Below are positions 47,549 through 55,950 of a DNA stretch of 64,000 bases, one piece after another. Location of the stretch: assembly GCA_965226695.1 (NCBI GenBank), contig OZ245405.1, positions 3,472,001-3,536,000 of the forward strand, in the 5' to 3' direction. Numbering within the stretch: position 1 is the stretch's first letter; each line of letters opens with the position of its first letter. The translations under genes and the position numbers were made by a program. This DNA comes from CATOSD01 sp965226695. Lineage in GTDB: Bacteria > Chloroflexota > Dehalococcoidia > Lucifugimonadales > CATOSD01. The notes under the pieces are model-generated. The model was given only the letters and a program-made list of their open reading frames with translations. It did not search any database and was not told where the DNA came from.

Positions 47549-47976
47549 CCCCTGCTCGGTGGCTGGGGACTGACAGAATCGCTGTCACGTTAGCTACTGA
47601 CGGAATCGCTGGAACGGCCGGGCAAACTGGTGGAGGGGAGGGGTGTAAATCCCCGTGGCGAAGGAGCGAGCCACTCCACGCCACACCGCGAGCCATGCGC
47701 GGGTCGCCGTGAGGCGGTTCGTGAAGCGTTGGCAGCGGGGTATGCGGGCGGGGCTATCGAGCATCGAAAGCTGTCTTGAATTCGGAGTGCCGAGACTGTC
47801 AGCGAGGTCGAAGGCAACATCTGTTGCGGCGTTAGCGGCGAGCCGCAGCAGAGCTCCGCGGTGTCTGCGAACCCACTGCACGCATGCACGTCCAACACCG
47901 GGACCCGGGAGGGCTCCGCGTCGTCCCGGCGTGTCGTACGCCGGGACCGCATCGGGAAGGGAGGCAACCGAAGCCG

Positions 47977-49461
47977 ATGATGCACGACGCGCAGCAGTCT
48001 GACGCGGCCATATTAGCGATGAAGGCGGCGAACAAGGGGAAGCAATTCCCGGCGGAGTCGCTGGAGCGAAGGGCCGCGACCGAGAGGAATCCGCAACGCA
48101 CCGGCACGGTCCGGACGCAGAGCCGGGGGGCGGTGTCACCCGGGGCGGAGCGGATACGGCAGTTCGTGAAGGAGAAGCCGGGGGAGAGGCTCACCGCGCT
48201 CCTGCACCACATCACGCCGGAGGCGCTGGGGGAGGCATATCACGCACTGAAGCGGGATGCGGCCCCGGGCGTGGACGGGATGACGTGGCGCGAGTACGGG
48301 GACGGGCTGGAGGAGCGATTGCTCGACCTGCACGCCCGCGTACAGAGGGGAGCGTACCGGGCGGCCCCGGTCCGGCGGGTGGAGATCCCGAAGCCGGACG
48401 GGGGCGTGCGACTGCTCGGTATTGCATCGCTGGAGGACAAGATCGTCCAGCGTGCGGTGGTGGAGCAGATCCTGAACCCGATCTATGAACCGGAGTTCTA
48501 CGGCTTCAACTACGGGTTCAGGCCGGGGCGCTCGGCGCACGACGCGCTGGACGCTCTGGCCTACGCGATTGAGCGGCGCAAGGTCAACTGGATAGTGGAG
48601 GTGGACATCCGCGGGTTCTTCGACAACATCGACCGGGAGCAGCTGATGCGGTTCCTGGAGATGCGTATCGGGGACCGGAGGGTGTTGCGCCTCATCCGGA
48701 AGTGGCTGAACGCGGGCGTCATCGATGCGGGGCTGGAAGTCGACGTGGTGCAGGGGACGCCGCAGGGGGCGGTGATATCGCCGCTGCTGGCGAACGTGTA
48801 CCTGCACCATGTGCTCGACGACTGGTTCGCGCGGGAGTGGCGGCCGCGAGAGGTGCGCGGCGAGGCGTACCTGGTGAGGTATGCCGATGACTTTGTGCTG
48901 GGCTTCCAGCACCGCTACGACGCGGTGCGATTCATGGAGGTGGTCCGGGAGCGGTTCGCGGCTTTCAGGCTGGAGCTGCACCCGGAGAAGACGCGTCTTG
49001 TGGAGTTCGGCAGGTTTGCGCAAGCGAACCGCGCGAAGCGCGGGGAGGGACGGCCGGAGACGTTCGACTTCCTCGGGTTTAGGCACTACTGCCGGACGAG
49101 GCGACACGGGGGCTTCGGGCTGGGACGGAAGCCGGTGCCGAAGCGAGTGCGCCGCACGCTGCAGGCCGTGAAGGCGGCGCTGCGGCGGCGAATGCACGTG
49201 AGCCCGGTACGTACGGGTCGGTGGCTCGGGCGGGTGCTGCGTGGCTGGCTGGGCTACTACGCGGTCCCGACGAGCTCCCGCTCGCTACAGCGGTTCGTGC
49301 TCGACGTGATGCGGATGTGGCTGCGCATCCTCCGCCGGAGGTCGCAGCGGGACCGCTTCACGTGGGAGCGCCTTGCGGCTCTCTGCCAGCGGCTGTGGCC
49401 CCGTGTCTCCATCCTCCACCCGTGGCCGGCGGAGCGATTTGCCGTTACCCACTCAAGGTAG
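47977..49461 (+). CDS. ltrA: Group II intron reverse transcriptase/maturase
   Basis: About 494 residues from ATG 47977 (a longer in-frame reading from 47884 is less likely; GGGAGG lies about 12 bases upstream). RT motifs are all present: PGVDGMTWREYG, IPKPDGGVRLLGI, LEDKIVQRAVVEQIL, GFRPGRSAHDAL, EVDIRGFFDNID, GTPQGAVISPLLANVYL, and the catalytic YADD at about residue 302, then FLGFRHY. The maturase X domain follows (LRGWLGYYAVPTSSRSLQRF). No HNH endonuclease. It helps splice the intron RNA and reverse-transcribes it into new sites. Intact. Confidence 0.92.
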   Translation: MMHDAQQSDAAILAMKAANKGKQFPAESLERRAATERNPQRTGTVRTQSRGAVSPGAERIRQFVKEKPGERLTALLHHITPEALGEAYHALKRDAAPGVDGMTWREYGDGLEERLLDLHARVQRGAYRAAPVRRVEIPKPDGGVRLLGIASLEDKIVQRAVVEQILNPIYEPEFYGFNYGFRPGRSAHDALDALAYAIERRKVNWIVEVDIRGFFDNIDREQLMRFLEMRIGDRRVLRLIRKWLNAGVIDAGLEVDVVQGTPQGAVISPLLANVYLHHVLDDWFAREWRPREVRGEAYLVRYADDFVLGFQHRYDAVRFMEVVRERFAAFRLELHPEKTRLVEFGRFAQANRAKRGEGRPETFDFLGFRHYCRTRRHGGFGLGRKPVPKRVRRTLQAVKAALRRRMHVSPVRTGRWLGRVLRGWLGYYAVPTSSRSLQRFVLDVMRMWLRILRRRSQRDRFTWERLAALCQRLWPRVSILHPWPAERFAVTHSR

Positions 49462-49493
49462 GAGCCGGATGCGTTAGCGCGCACGTCCGGATC
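49462..49493 (+). ncRNA. Group II intron domain V
   Basis: Begins gagccggatgcg and ends cacgtccggatc, the conserved catalytic hairpin, directly after the maturase stop. A second hairpin (domain VI) follows within 40 bases. Confidence 0.85.
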
Positions 49494-49718
49494 TGCGCGG
49501 GGGGTGCCGGGTAACCGGCATCCCTACCGCGAAACCGACGACAGACGCGTGGATCAATGACCCTGGCGATCGACAGAGGGCACGCAACAGAGGGATGCCA
49601 GGAGGCGGCGGCCTGCCCCGAAGCGCATTCTGGAAGTACGGGCAGGGATGCCCCGTGGCCACTGGAGGTCGCCTGGCACTCACTGCGCTCTCAGCCTGGG
49701 CCACTTGATCGGGTGAAT

Positions 49719-49751
49719 GGCCACAACAAGGCCACAACATGGCCACAATTG
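49719..49751. repeat. Three tandem 11-bp repeats near the tRNA
   Basis: ggccacaacaa, ggccacaacat and ggccacaattg follow each other directly, about 57 bases from the tRNA 3' end. The plus-strand frame across them (DRVNGHNKATTWPQLITLRR, stop at 49796) resembles a tyrosine-integrase C-terminus, but too little is left to call a gene. 49531-49718 shows nothing else. Confidence 0.5.
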
Positions 49752-49807
49752 ATCACCCTGCGACGCGCGGAAAGGCGCGAGAATCGCCGGATTTGAACCT
49801 GAATGGG

Positions 49808-49883
49808 TGGTGGACCTGAGGGGGCTCGAACCCCTGACCTCCACACTGCCAGTGTGGCGCTCTCCCAGCTGAGCTACAGGCCC
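49808..49883 (-). tRNA. tRNA-Ala (anticodon GGC), CCA encoded
   Basis: On the minus strand gggcctgtagctcagctggg starts the acceptor stem and D arm. The anticodon loop ctGGCag is closed by a five-base stem, the T arm is ggggttcgaacccc, and the acceptor closes as caggtcc followed by A and CCA. All arms pair. It marks the boundary between mobile-element-rich DNA and intact core genes. Confidence 0.95.
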
Positions 49884-49961
49884 ACGTCGACCGTCTGAGG
49901 GTTCGGGCCGAGTGTAGGCGGCGCCGAGGGGCTCGGTCCATCGCCAGTCCGCCGAACACGC

Positions 49962-50585
49962 CTACCCGGCGATGATCGAGCGCGCGGCCTCGAAGCCGGT
50001 GAGTGCCTCCCAGATCGACTCGGCGAGGAACGGGCCCACCCCGAGCTGATTGCTGCCAGTCGAGAGCAGGGACATCCCGAGCGCCCACGCCGCGAAGCCG
50101 GCGGCGTTCGCGAGGATCACGCTGGCCCCGCCCATGCCCACGGCCCGCTCGGTCGCAACCTGGGTGAGCAGAGCCCACGCCCCGATCGCGAACAATCCCA
50201 CGCCGAACGAGACTGCGGGGACGATCATCAGCACGCCGAGCGCCGCGGGGATCGTGGCGAACCCGGCGCAGCGAAGGAGGCGCTCCGTGGGGACCGTGAC
50301 GGACGCGACGCGTTGGAGCACCGAGTAGGCGACGAGCAGCCACACCAACCACAGGGCGAAGGCGAGGCCACTCCCGAGGAGCGTGCTCTTCAGGAAGACG
50401 GCTCCCGTGTCGCCGAGCCCGGACGTGACCCACCACAGCCACCCGCCGAAGCCGAGCAGCAGCACCGAGCCCGCTGCGACGACGACGGCGGGGATTGTCG
50501 CGTTCGGATCGTCACGCACCTCGCTGAGCACGCGGAGGTCGAAACGGGCGAGCCGACAGACCCGGGAGATCGTTGTGGCGAGCAA
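49962..50585 (-). CDS. Yip1-family integral membrane protein
   Basis: 207 residues. A short cytoplasmic start (RVCRLARFDLRVLSEVRDDP) is typical of bacterial Yip1/DUF1282 proteins. About five hydrophobic segments follow (VVVAAGSVLLLGFGGWLWWV, LAFALWLVWLLVAYSVL, ALGVLMIVPAVSFGVGLFAI and others). The role of these proteins in bacteria is poorly known. It stands between the tRNA and rsmG, on the same strand as rsmG. Confidence 0.75.
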   Translation of the reverse strand: MLATTISRVCRLARFDLRVLSEVRDDPNATIPAVVVAAGSVLLLGFGGWLWWVTSGLGDTGAVFLKSTLLGSGLAFALWLVWLLVAYSVLQRVASVTVPTERLLRCAGFATIPAALGVLMIVPAVSFGVGLFAIGAWALLTQVATERAVGMGGASVILANAAGFAAWALGMSLLSTGSNQLGVGPFLAESIWEALTGFEAARSIIAG

Positions 50586-50651
50586 CCCGTCGCCCCCTGT
50601 CTGCGGGAGGGAAGTGCCCGCTGCGTGATTCTATCCCACGGAGCGCGGGCC

Positions 50652-51500
50652 TCAGTCTGGAGCGGTTCGGCGCCGGCGGCCGGGCATGCCGAGGGGGCGA
50701 CGCGAGGGGGCGCCCGGCCGGCGCGGGAGTTCGGCCGGGAGCTCGCCGACTCGCCGAACCAGCAGTACGCGCTGGGGCGGCGCGTCGGGCGGGAGCGGCA
50801 GCGCGAGCGGCGTGAGCGCCTCGCCTTCGAGTGCGCGGATGGCCGGACGCGCGGCCTCGAGCTCCTCCTCCGCGCGGCTCCCTTTCGGCGCCGCGAGCAG
50901 GGCTCCCGGCGCCAGGAGCGGCAGCGCGTACTCGAGGAGCACGGCAAGCGGCGCGACCGCCCGGGCCACCGCGAGGTCGAAGCTCCCGCGCAGGTCGGCA
51001 TCGTGCCCGGCGTCCTCGGCCCGCGCACACACGATTCGCACGTCCTCCATGCCGAGCGCCGCGCAGGTCTCCCGCAGGAAGGTACACCGCCGCCCGTGCG
51101 ATTCGACGAGCGTGAGTCGAATCTGAGGGTCGGCGATTCGCATCGCGATTCCTGGGAGGCCCGCTCCGCTTCCAATATCGACGACCCGCGCGGCGCGTCC
51201 CGCCGAAAGGAGTTTCGCCTCGCGGAGCGCCGCGAGCAGCGCGAGCGATTCGCCCAGGTGGCGGCGCGCGATCCCGAGGGGGTCGCGCACGGAGGTGAGC
51301 CCGGCGCGCGCGGCGCCGGCCGCGATGAGGGTGCGGTACGACGCCAATTGGTTGTGCGTCCGGCGGTCGAGGGCGAGGCCGAGCCGCTCACTCTCCGAGG
51401 CGAGCCACGCGGCCGCCCGGCTTGTGTCGTCGCCCGCCGCCGGGTCATCCGGGGTGCGGTCCGCGCTCGTGGCTTCGGGAGCGCTGTGGAGTCCGCTCAT
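50652..51500 (-). CDS. rsmG: 16S rRNA (guanine-527 N7) methyltransferase
   Basis: 282 residues from ATG 51500. SAM-binding motif VVDIGSGAGLPGIAMRI, motif II LVESHGRRCTFLRE and FDLAVARAVAPLAVLLEYAL are classic for RsmG/GidB, which methylates G527 of 16S rRNA. N-terminal helices (HNQLASYRTLI; ARRHLGESLALL) match the family. The final 25 residues are a basic extension. A frame further upstream is antisense to greA and was not used. It is divergent from greA. Confidence 0.92.
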   Translation of the reverse strand: MSGLHSAPEATSADRTPDDPAAGDDTSRAAAWLASESERLGLALDRRTHNQLASYRTLIAAGAARAGLTSVRDPLGIARRHLGESLALLAALREAKLLSAGRAARVVDIGSGAGLPGIAMRIADPQIRLTLVESHGRRCTFLRETCAALGMEDVRIVCARAEDAGHDADLRGSFDLAVARAVAPLAVLLEYALPLLAPGALLAAPKGSRAEEELEAARPAIRALEGEALTPLALPLPPDAPPQRVLLVRRVGELPAELPRRPGAPSRRPLGMPGRRRRTAPD

Positions 51501-51674
51501 GGTTGGTATCGTACGCGCGCGTTCTCCTACACTGGGGAGAGCTACTCTGGACTCGCGCGGCGTCAGTCGGCATGGCGGGGAGCGGCTCCGACCGGCGGCT
51601 GGGGCGGCCGCTGGTCCGCCCATCACACGAACAGCACGCGGCGCGGCCCGCCGCGCTGGAGCGGAGGCCGCCTC

Positions 51675-52475
51675 ATGGCGGGGTTGATGACTGCTGGAGA
51701 CGCGAGCGCCCACTATCTGAACAGCCTGGAGCCCGAGAAGGCGCGTGCCGAGCGTCCGGCCCTCGATCGCTTCATCGAGGAGCTCGGCGGCGAGGAGCGT
51801 CCCATAGGCGAGATCACCGGCGAGGAGGTGGAGCAGTACGCGGCCACCCATGCCGAGGCGCTGGAGCACGACGCCGATCACGCGGAGCCGATCCGCGGAT
51901 TCCTCGCGTACGCCTCGCGACTCGCCTTCACGGCCGAGAACCTCGTGCCGCACCTCGGGGAGTTCGCGGGCGGTGCGCGCGGCGGGCGCGGTGCCATAGA
52001 GGAACTCGGCGGCGAGGCCTTCTACATGACCTTCGAGGGCATCCAGGCGCTCGAGGAGGAGCTCAAGAAGCTGAAGGACGAGCGTCCGCGCATCGCCGAG
52101 GAGCTGCGCGCCGCGATGGCCGACAAGGACTTCCGCGAGAACGCCCCCCTCGACGCGGCGCGCGACTCCCAGGCGCACTTAGAGGCGCGCATCCGGGAGA
52201 TCGAGAACCGGCTCCGCCACGCGGTTGTGATCGACGCCGAGGCGAAGGGCGGGCGTGCCCACGTCGGATCCACGGTGCGCGTGCTCAACATGGAGCGCGA
52301 CGTGGAGCAGGTCTTCCACCTCGTGAGCCCCTCGCAGGTCGACCCGACCAAAGGGCGGATCTCGGTCGAATCGCCCGTCGGCTTCGCCGTCGCCAACCAC
52401 ACCGTCGGCGACGAGGTCACCGTGACGGCACCCGGCGGCTCGATGCGCCTGCGGCTGCTGGTGATCGAGGGCTAG
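51675..52475 (+). CDS. greA: Transcript cleavage factor GreA with N-terminal SAM-like domain
   Basis: 266 residues, about 110 longer than standard GreA, from ATG 51675 with GGAGG seven bases upstream. The C-terminal 155 residues are GreA: coiled coil MTFEGIQALEEELKKLKDER, tip KDFRENAPLDAARDSQ with the acidic Asp and Glu that carry Mg2+ into the RNA polymerase active site, and the FKBP-like globular domain ending GSMRLRLLVIEG. The extra N-terminal part (HYLNSLEPEKARAERPALDR, FIEELGG, IRGFLAYASRLAFTAENLVP) resembles the core-binding (SAM-like) domain of tyrosine recombinases. GreA rescues backtracked RNA polymerase; the added domain may bring DNA or protein contacts. Confidence 0.88.
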   Translation: MAGLMTAGDASAHYLNSLEPEKARAERPALDRFIEELGGEERPIGEITGEEVEQYAATHAEALEHDADHAEPIRGFLAYASRLAFTAENLVPHLGEFAGGARGGRGAIEELGGEAFYMTFEGIQALEEELKKLKDERPRIAEELRAAMADKDFRENAPLDAARDSQAHLEARIREIENRLRHAVVIDAEAKGGRAHVGSTVRVLNMERDVEQVFHLVSPSQVDPTKGRISVESPVGFAVANHTVGDEVTVTAPGGSMRLRLLVIEG

Positions 52476-52577
52476 CCCTGCGGCGCGTCGGTGTCGGTGA
52501 ACGAAGCCTCACGATCCGCTCGTTCGCGTGCCCTACACTGACTGCGACGGGCCGTCTATGCGCGGACGCGGGATGAG

Positions 52578-53240
52578 ATGAGCAACGAGCCACGGCGCTC
52601 CGGGGACGACGAGCAGGGCGCGGGACGCGCCCGGCGCCTGCTCCCCCGCGCCCGCTTCCTCGCCCTGCTCGCGGGTGGAGCCGCCGTCGGCGCCCTCTCG
52701 ACGCGCGTCTTCGGCCTCGTCGACGGCTGGCGGGAGAACACCGTCGAGGACCGGCGGCCTGTCTTCGACCCGGCGACCTACCGCCTTGTTGTGGACGGGC
52801 TGGTCGCCCGGCCGCTGAGCCTCGAATATGAGGCGCTGCGCGCCCTGCCGCCCGTGCGGCAGGTCTCGGACTTCCACTGCGTCGAGGGCTGGAGGGTGCC
52901 GGACGTGCAGTGGGACGGCGTGCGCTTCCAGAGCCTCGCGGAGCTGGTGGAGCCGCTGCCGGACGCCCGCTACGTCACGTTCCATTCCCTGGGCGGCGTC
53001 TACAGGGATTCGCTCTCCATCGCGCAGGCGCGACTCCCGGGGGTGCTGATCGCCTACGATCTGGACGACGCCCCCCTCTCGCGGGTACGCGGCGCCCCGG
53101 CACGGCTCGTGATGCCGCGCATGTTCGGCTACAAGGGGCCGAAGTGGCTGACGCGTGTCGAGTTCCGTGACCGGCAGGATCTCGGCTACTGGCAGCAGAG
53201 GGGCTGGCGGGTGGACGCGTGGATTCGCGCGAGCGGCTGA
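52578..53240 (+). CDS. Molybdopterin-dependent oxidoreductase, sulfite oxidase-like
   Basis: 220 residues. An N-terminal hydrophobic segment after basic residues (RARFLALLAGGAAVGAL) could be a Tat-like or plain signal/anchor. The Moco-binding fold follows: YRLVVDGLVARPLSL, the ligand-bearing VSDFHCVEGWRVPDV (Cys is the Mo ligand of this family), VTFHSLGGVYRDSL and VMPRMFGYKGPKWLTRVEF. It lacks a dimerisation domain, as in YuiH/MsrP-like proteins. The stop overlaps the next gene (cytochrome b) by 22 bases, so the pair probably forms a membrane-bound oxidoreductase. The substrate (sulfite, sulfoxide or other) cannot be told. Confidence 0.88.
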   Translation: MSNEPRRSGDDEQGAGRARRLLPRARFLALLAGGAAVGALSTRVFGLVDGWRENTVEDRRPVFDPATYRLVVDGLVARPLSLEYEALRALPPVRQVSDFHCVEGWRVPDVQWDGVRFQSLAELVEPLPDARYVTFHSLGGVYRDSLSIAQARLPGVLIAYDLDDAPLSRVRGAPARLVMPRMFGYKGPKWLTRVEFRDRQDLGYWQQRGWRVDAWIRASG

Positions 53241-53980
53241 CTCCTCCGGCTGCGGATGCCGCCGGCGCCGGGGCCGGCGCCCCGGGCGGAGGCGCGACGC
53301 CCGAGTTCCTCGAGCGCTTCGGCCCCTCCACCCGGGCGCTCCACTGGCTGATTGCGATCCCCGTGCTGCTGCTGATGCTGACGGGGCTTACGAACTTCTG
53401 GCCGGAGGCGAAGGCGCTCCATCTCGGAGGCGCGCGGCTCTTGGCGTGGCTGCACGTACTGCTAGGCCTCGGCTTCGTGGTCGCGCTCGTACCTGGGGCG
53501 CTGACCCTCTTCTCGCGCCGGCCCGCACGCCGCGATGCGCGGGATCTCTTCGTGGTTCGTCTTGACGACTATCTCTGGCTGCAGCACCGGGCGCTTCGCG
53601 TCGCGGGGCTGCGCTCCATCGGACCGCGCGTGGGCAAGTTCAACGCCGGCCAGAAGATCAACGCCGCGCTCTCGACGGTCGCCGTCCTGCTGCTCCTCGG
53701 GACCGGGGTCGCACTCGGCGTGAACTTCTGGAGCAAGGAGGTCATCGACGCCGACCTGGTGGCCGTCGTCTTCCGCTGGCATACCGTCCTCTCGCTGCTG
53801 CTGCTTCCGCTCATCCTTGGCCACCTCTATATGGCGGTCCTCAACCCTGAGACGCGCGAGTCGATGCGGGGGATCACACGCGGCCGCGTGCGGCGCTCGT
53901 GGGCCGAGCGCCACCACGGGGCGTGGGCGCAGCGGGTGCCGGGCGAGAGCGCCTCGGGCCGGGCACGGCCGCCCGACTAG
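53219..53980 (+). CDS. Cytochrome b561-type membrane subunit
   Basis: 253 residues from GTG 53219, overlapping the molybdoenzyme gene. Four membrane helices with heme-ligand His candidates: RALHWLIAIPVLLLMLTGL, WLHVLLGLGFVVALVPGAL, INAALSTVAVLLLLGTGVAL and WHTVLSLLLLPLILGHLYMA. It fits the bacterial cytochrome b561 / formate dehydrogenase gamma-like family and would pass electrons between quinone and the Mo subunit. N-terminal 30 residues are Ala/Gly-rich and probably disordered. Confidence 0.85.
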   Translation: MDSRERLTPPAADAAGAGAGAPGGGATPEFLERFGPSTRALHWLIAIPVLLLMLTGLTNFWPEAKALHLGGARLLAWLHVLLGLGFVVALVPGALTLFSRRPARRDARDLFVVRLDDYLWLQHRALRVAGLRSIGPRVGKFNAGQKINAALSTVAVLLLLGTGVALGVNFWSKEVIDADLVAVVFRWHTVLSLLLLPLILGHLYMAVLNPETRESMRGITRGRVRRSWAERHHGAWAQRVPGESASGRARPPD

Positions 53981-54230
53981 GCGGGAAGTGACTCCGTCGT
54001 CAGCGGCCTCGCGGTGCGCCGTCGGCAGTTCGCTGGCGAGCGTGGGACAGAGCGACATAAGGGACCACCCGTGAAGCGCTGGCGAGGGGAGGAGGGGGAG
54101 CGGTCCCGGAGATACCACAGCCGATGCGGGCGGCTCGCCCAACCGAGGAGCGCGCGGGCAAACGGTGGCGCGGTGCAGTCTGTTCGATCGACGGTCAGTA
54201 CGCGCTCGCGCGAGAACGGGCGCAGCGAGA

Positions 54231-54929
54231 TTGGCTGACGCCGAGGTCACCGAGAGCACGCTGCTCCTGACTCCCGGGGGTCCGGAGGTCGCTACCGTCC
54301 TTCTGAAGCCGGAAGACGCCGTGGCCCTGATGGTGTTGGGTCACGGCTCGGGAACCCCGATATACACGCCCATCATGGTGCAGCTGGCTGACGCGCTCGC
54401 CGATCAGCGGATCGCGACCTTCCGGTACAACTATCCGTACAGCCAGGGAATGATCGACTCCTCCTCTGTCGTCATTGACTCCCTCGACGTTCTCCTCGCT
54501 ACAACAAGCTCAGCCAAGGATGCCGCGGCGGCTCTCTCGCTGGGGCTTCCGTTGTTCCTCGGGGGACGCTCGATGAGCAGCCAAGTCATCTCGCTGGCCC
54601 TGACGCGTGAGAGCTGGCCGGAGGTCCGGGGCGCCGTGTTGTACGTCTTCCCCATGCGATGGCGCATCCTGTTGGATGACCCCGTGGATCATCTCCGGCG
54701 GGTGCCGGTGCCCATGCTGTTCGTCCAGGGTGGACGTGACGAAGAGTTCACCGACCTGACGGAGCTTCGGCCTGCCCTCGCGGCACTGGACGATCGGGCA
54801 ACCCTTCACGTGATAGACGGTGCTGACCACTCCTATGACCCACCGATAGGGAGTGACAGGACAAGGTCGGGTGCACTATCGGAGGTCGCCTCGGTCACGG
54901 CCGCGTGGATCCGGGAACAGCTGGGATAG
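54231..54929 (+). CDS. Alpha/beta hydrolase (KANL3/Tex30-like)
   Basis: About 232 residues from TTG 54231; the frame is open to a GTG at 54165, and the start is uncertain because no good ribosome-binding site is seen. Motifs: oxyanion region LMVLGHGSGTP, nucleophile GGRSMSSQ (Ser), acid VQGGRDEEF (Asp) and the catalytic His in DGADHSYDP. Small dienelactone-hydrolase-like enzyme; substrate unknown. Convergent with ctaB. Confidence 0.8.
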   Translation: MADAEVTESTLLLTPGGPEVATVLLKPEDAVALMVLGHGSGTPIYTPIMVQLADALADQRIATFRYNYPYSQGMIDSSSVVIDSLDVLLATTSSAKDAAAALSLGLPLFLGGRSMSSQVISLALTRESWPEVRGAVLYVFPMRWRILLDDPVDHLRRVPVPMLFVQGGRDEEFTDLTELRPALAALDDRATLHVIDGADHSYDPPIGSDRTRSGALSEVASVTAAWIREQLG

Positions 54930-54943
54930 AACGGGTTACGGTC

Positions 54944-54974
54944 GTCGCGGCGCCCGAGCGTCCGGGCGGCCGAC
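54944..54974. terminator. GC-rich hairpin between convergent genes
   Basis: Complementary arms around agcgtc (gtcgcggcgcccg and cgggcggccgac, with a bulge) lie between the hydrolase stop and the ctaB stop. It could end transcription from both sides. No T run. Confidence 0.4.
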
Positions 54975-54990
54975 GGGGTAACACGACACC

Positions 54991-55950
54991 CTAGTCCAGC
55001 AGCAGCTGATCCGCCGCCATCGAGGCGAAGAGCAGCGCGAGGTAGATCACGGAGAAGCGGAAGAGACCGCGCGCACCCTCGATGCCGGGCAGCCGCCTCA
55101 GCGCGAGCGCGAACCAGATGAAGGCGGCGCCGCCCGCCGCCGCCGTCGCGAAGTAGATCCAGCGCAGCTCGGCGACGGCGCCGAAGATGAGCGTCAGCGG
55201 GATGAGCAGCAGCGTGTAGAGCACGATCTGGCGCTTCGTCTCCGCCTCCCCCTTCACTACCGGGAGCATCGGCACACCGGCCCGCTCGTAGTCGTCGGCG
55301 AGGAGGAGCGAGAGCGCCCAGAAGTGGGGCGGCGTCCAGTAGAAGACGACGAGGAAGAGGAGAGCCGCCTCGACTTCGATGCTGCCTGTCACGGCGGCCC
55401 AGCCGATGACGGGCGGCGCCGCGCCGGCCGCCCCGCCGATCACGATGTTCTGCGTCGTCGTCCGCTTCAGATAGTAGGTGTAGGCGCCGACGTAGAACGC
55501 GATCGCCGCCGCTGCCAGCGCCGCCGCCAGCGCGTTCACCGTCGCGGCGAGCCACGCGACCGAGATCACCGAGAGCACGAGCCCGAAGGCGGCCGCCTGC
55601 CCGGGCGACACCGTGCCGCGAACGAGCGGACGGCCGCTCGTGCGGCGCATCAGCCGGTCGATGTCGCGGTCGGCGTACTGGTTGATGGCGTTCGCGCCCC
55701 CGGCCGCGAGCATGCCGCCGAGGAGCGTGCTCGCGACGAGGGCGGTGTCCGGCCATCCCCCCGCCGCGATCACCATCGCCGGCACGGTCGTGATCAGGAG
55801 CAGCCAGATGATCCTCGGCTTGGTGAGCTCGACGTAGGAGCGTGCCACCGCTCCGAGCCCCGAGGCCCGACCCGCGGCGCGGGGAGTGGGGTCCTCCGGC
55901 TCCGCCGCGGCTGCGCCGTGGGCACCCGCCGCCGCGCGTGGCCTAGACAC
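54991..55950 (-). CDS. ctaB: Protoheme IX farnesyltransferase (heme O synthase)
   Basis: 319 residues. UbiA-family prenyltransferase: first Asp-rich motif NAINQYADRDID (residues 87-98), RTSGRPLVRGTVSP, YTYYLKRTTTQNIVIGGAAG and VFYWTPPHFWAL are diagnostic for CtaB/CyoE. Nine or so membrane helices. Adds farnesyl to heme B to make heme O, the precursor of heme A for cytochrome oxidase. The start overlaps the ctaA stop by eight bases; last gene of the ccm-cta operon. Confidence 0.95.
   Translation of the reverse strand: MSRPRAAAGAHGAAAAEPEDPTPRAAGRASGLGAVARSYVELTKPRIIWLLLITTVPAMVIAAGGWPDTALVASTLLGGMLAAGGANAINQYADRDIDRLMRRTSGRPLVRGTVSPGQAAAFGLVLSVISVAWLAATVNALAAALAAAAIAFYVGAYTYYLKRTTTQNIVIGGAAGAAPPVIGWAAVTGSIEVEAALLFLVVFYWTPPHFWALSLLLADDYERAGVPMLPVVKGEAETKRQIVLYTLLLIPLTLIFGAVAELRWIYFATAAAGGAAFIWFALALRRLPGIEGARGLFRFSVIYLALLFASMAADQLLLD

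Larger units (their letters stand above)
44397..47612 (-). mobile_element. ISNCY (IS1202-like) element interrupted by an IS1111-type element
   Basis: Each end carries two copies of a 20-bp motif: 44398-44417 and 44422-44442 (gtcagcgattccgtcagtcc) at one end, 47567-47586 and 47593-47612 (inverted) at the other. Inside are the two halves of a transposase separated by a 1,557-bp IS110-family insertion. Apart from that insertion the element looks complete. Confidence 0.75.
47613..49530 (+). mobile_element. Group II intron (class C-like), apparently complete
   Basis: Structured non-coding DNA from about 47613 leads into a reverse transcriptase/maturase gene, then RNA domain V and a domain VI-like hairpin (gggtgccgg-gtaa-ccggcatccc) ending near 49530. 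The short protein without an endonuclease domain fits class C, which inserts after hairpins. It begins next to the ISNCY terminal repeats. The 5' boundary is approximate. Confidence 0.75.

Noticed and set aside
49755..49805. Second tRNA beside tRNA-Ala (T-arm-like ggttcaaatcc on the minus strand)
   Set aside because: The T stem does not pair properly and no other arms are found; at most a tRNA scrap from an integration event.
50313..52475. 720-residue plus-strand protein ending in GreA
   Set aside because: The part before 51675 is antisense to rsmG and the Yip1 gene; a good ribosome site precedes the ATG at 51675.
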